A stretch of DNA of 64,000 bases from Pseudomonadota bacterium (GTDB taxonomy: Bacteria; Pseudomonadota; Gammaproteobacteria; Burkholderiales; JABEVD01), in NCBI GenBank assembly GCA_021802545.1, contig JAJZRS010000007.1, positions 1 to 64,000 on the forward strand, given 5' to 3'. The position numbers and the translations under genes were made by a program. Below, one piece after another: positions 63,238 to 64,000 of the stretch. The notes below the pieces were generated by a model. The model worked only from the letters and a program-made list of their open reading frames with translations. It ran no database searches and was not told where the DNA came from. Position 1 is the first letter of the stretch; every line of letters begins with the position of its first letter.

Positions 63238-64000
63238 TCAGTAGCTTTCAGTCAATGGCAGGAGAACGGTGAAGGTTGTCATGCCGGGACGGCTCGCGCA
63301 TTCGATCACGCCGTGATGCTGGTTGACGAAGGTCTGGGCAAGCGTGAGTCCGACCCCGTGCCCCCCTTCCCGCCCGGACACAAGCGGGTCGAATATCCTG
63401 TCCCTGATCGCCTCGGATATGCCAGGGCCGTTGTCGATGATTTGCATCGATATGGCCAGTTTGTAGCGCTTCTTGGCAATCGTCACCTGGCGCGCGATTC
63501 TCGTCCTGAAAACGAGCCTTCCCTTGCCCTGCATGGCCTGGGCGGCATTTCTTGCAATGTTCAATACAGCCTGAATCAATTGTTCCTTGTCTCCGATGAA
63601 AACCGGCAGGCTGGTATCGTATTCCCTCGATACGGCAATGCCCTCCGGAAATTCCGCCAGAATCAGGCTCCGCACTCGCTCCAGCACTTCGTGAATGTTC
63701 ACTTCGCTGAAATGGGGCGGCCTGTTCGGCGTCAACAGGCGGTCCAGCAGGGACCTCAGTCTGTCCGCCTCTTTCATGATCACCTGCGTGTATTCGAGCA
63801 AATGCTTCGCCCCGAGTTCACGCTCCAGCAGCTGCGCCGCCCCCCTGATGCCGCCGAGAGGGTTCCTGATCTCGTGCGCCAGGTTCCTGATCAATGCCCG
63901 GTTGGCCTGGCTCTGGTCCATGAGTCGCTCTTCGCGCGCGATCTTCAATTGCTGGTCGATCTTCTGAAATTCGAGCAATATCCGTGCCACTTTGTATTCG
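63238..64000 (-). CDS. ntrB: Nitrogen regulation histidine kinase NtrB (partial, N-terminus beyond right edge)
   Basis: The last 254 codons of the NtrC kinase. The frame is open to the window edge (reading EYKVARILLEFQ), so the internal GTG at 63990 is not the true start and the PAS sensor domain is missing from view. The H-box NLAHEIRNPLGGIRG carries the phosphorylated histidine; N-box NIARNAAQAM, DNGPGI and GHGVGLTLA follow. It is expected to be followed upstream by glnA. Confidence 0.93.
   Translation of the reverse strand, partial: EYKVARILLEFQKIDQQLKIAREERLMDQSQANRALIRNLAHEIRNPLGGIRGAAQLLERELGAKHLLEYTQVIMKEADRLRSLLDRLLTPNRPPHFSEVNIHEVLERVRSLILAEFPEGIAVSREYDTSLPVFIGDKEQLIQAVLNIARNAAQAMQGKGRLVFRTRIARQVTIAKKRYKLAISMQIIDNGPGISEAIRDRIFDPLVSGREGGHGVGLTLAQTFVNQHHGVIECASRPGMTTFTVLLPLTESY

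Noticed and set aside
1-64000. CRISPR arrays, rRNA genes, insertion sequences, prophage genes
   Set aside because: I found no regularly spaced repeats, rRNA signatures, transposase, integrase or phage structural genes anywhere in the window.

Overview
The window reads as chromosome of a GC-rich betaproteobacterium. The order-level guess of Nitrosomonadales is inference only. The support is gene order: metK, an S-adenosylhomocysteine riboswitch, ahcY, metF; a zapB-like gene, zapA, 6S RNA; rpe-gph-trpE-trpG-trpD; yqgE-ruvX-pyrR-pyrB-pyrC'. Many genes are packed in chains with ATGA, GTGA or TGATG overlaps, and several convergent pairs overlap at their stop codons. AGG is an unusually common arginine codon in some of the core genes.

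Left edge (1-4390): an accessory block lying on the 3' side of a tRNA-Met gene. It holds a type I restriction-modification module (hsdM, and hsdS cut by the window edge), a HepT/MntA toxin-antitoxin pair and a MazEF pair. mazEF is bracketed by a 25-bp direct repeat that matches the tRNA terminator region. No integrase or transposase is visible.

4.5-16.7 kb: ubiquinone-type hydroxylase, dsbC, three very small genes, mltA, zapB-like/zapA/6S RNA, ppk-yggX, the methyl cycle (metK, riboswitch, ahcY, metF), two lipid A-type acyltransferases and tRNA-Val.

16.7-26.2 kb: a periplasmic Cache protein, an ADP-ribosylglycohydrolase-fold protein without its metal motifs, a three-domain ovothiol synthase OvoA, and a leftward operon ilvA - J-domain/ankyrin membrane protein - slt - cca - ovoA.

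26.3-38.9 kb: rpiA, then a group suggestive of phosphate and polyphosphate handling (phoU, ppx, a metallo-beta-lactamase-fold protein, a pyruvate-kinase-like protein, sixA, CYTH-CHAD protein, a histone H1-like basic protein), then mgtA with a long predicted leader, coupled to an OprB-type porin, and apaG.

39.0-50 kb: rpe-gph-trpEGD, an uncharacterised PilZ-like protein, a PAS-GGDEF-EAL protein, a MidA-type methyltransferase, a pteridine reductase-like enzyme and ttcA.

50-64 kb: argA, rsmE, a CxxC thioredoxin-fold protein, inositol-monophosphatase family protein, trkA-trkH, yqgE-ruvX-pyrR-pyrB-pyrC', xth, an HDOD protein, and ntrC with the 3' part of ntrB at the right edge.

The best candidates for new biology are the J-domain/membrane/proline-rich/ankyrin fusion, the metal-motif-less ADP-ribosylglycohydrolase beside ovoA, the pyruvate-kinase-like protein in a polyphosphate neighbourhood, the mgtA leader with an upstream ORF, and the mazEF cassette inside a duplicated tRNA terminator. 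I saw no CRISPR array, rRNA, prophage or insertion sequence.
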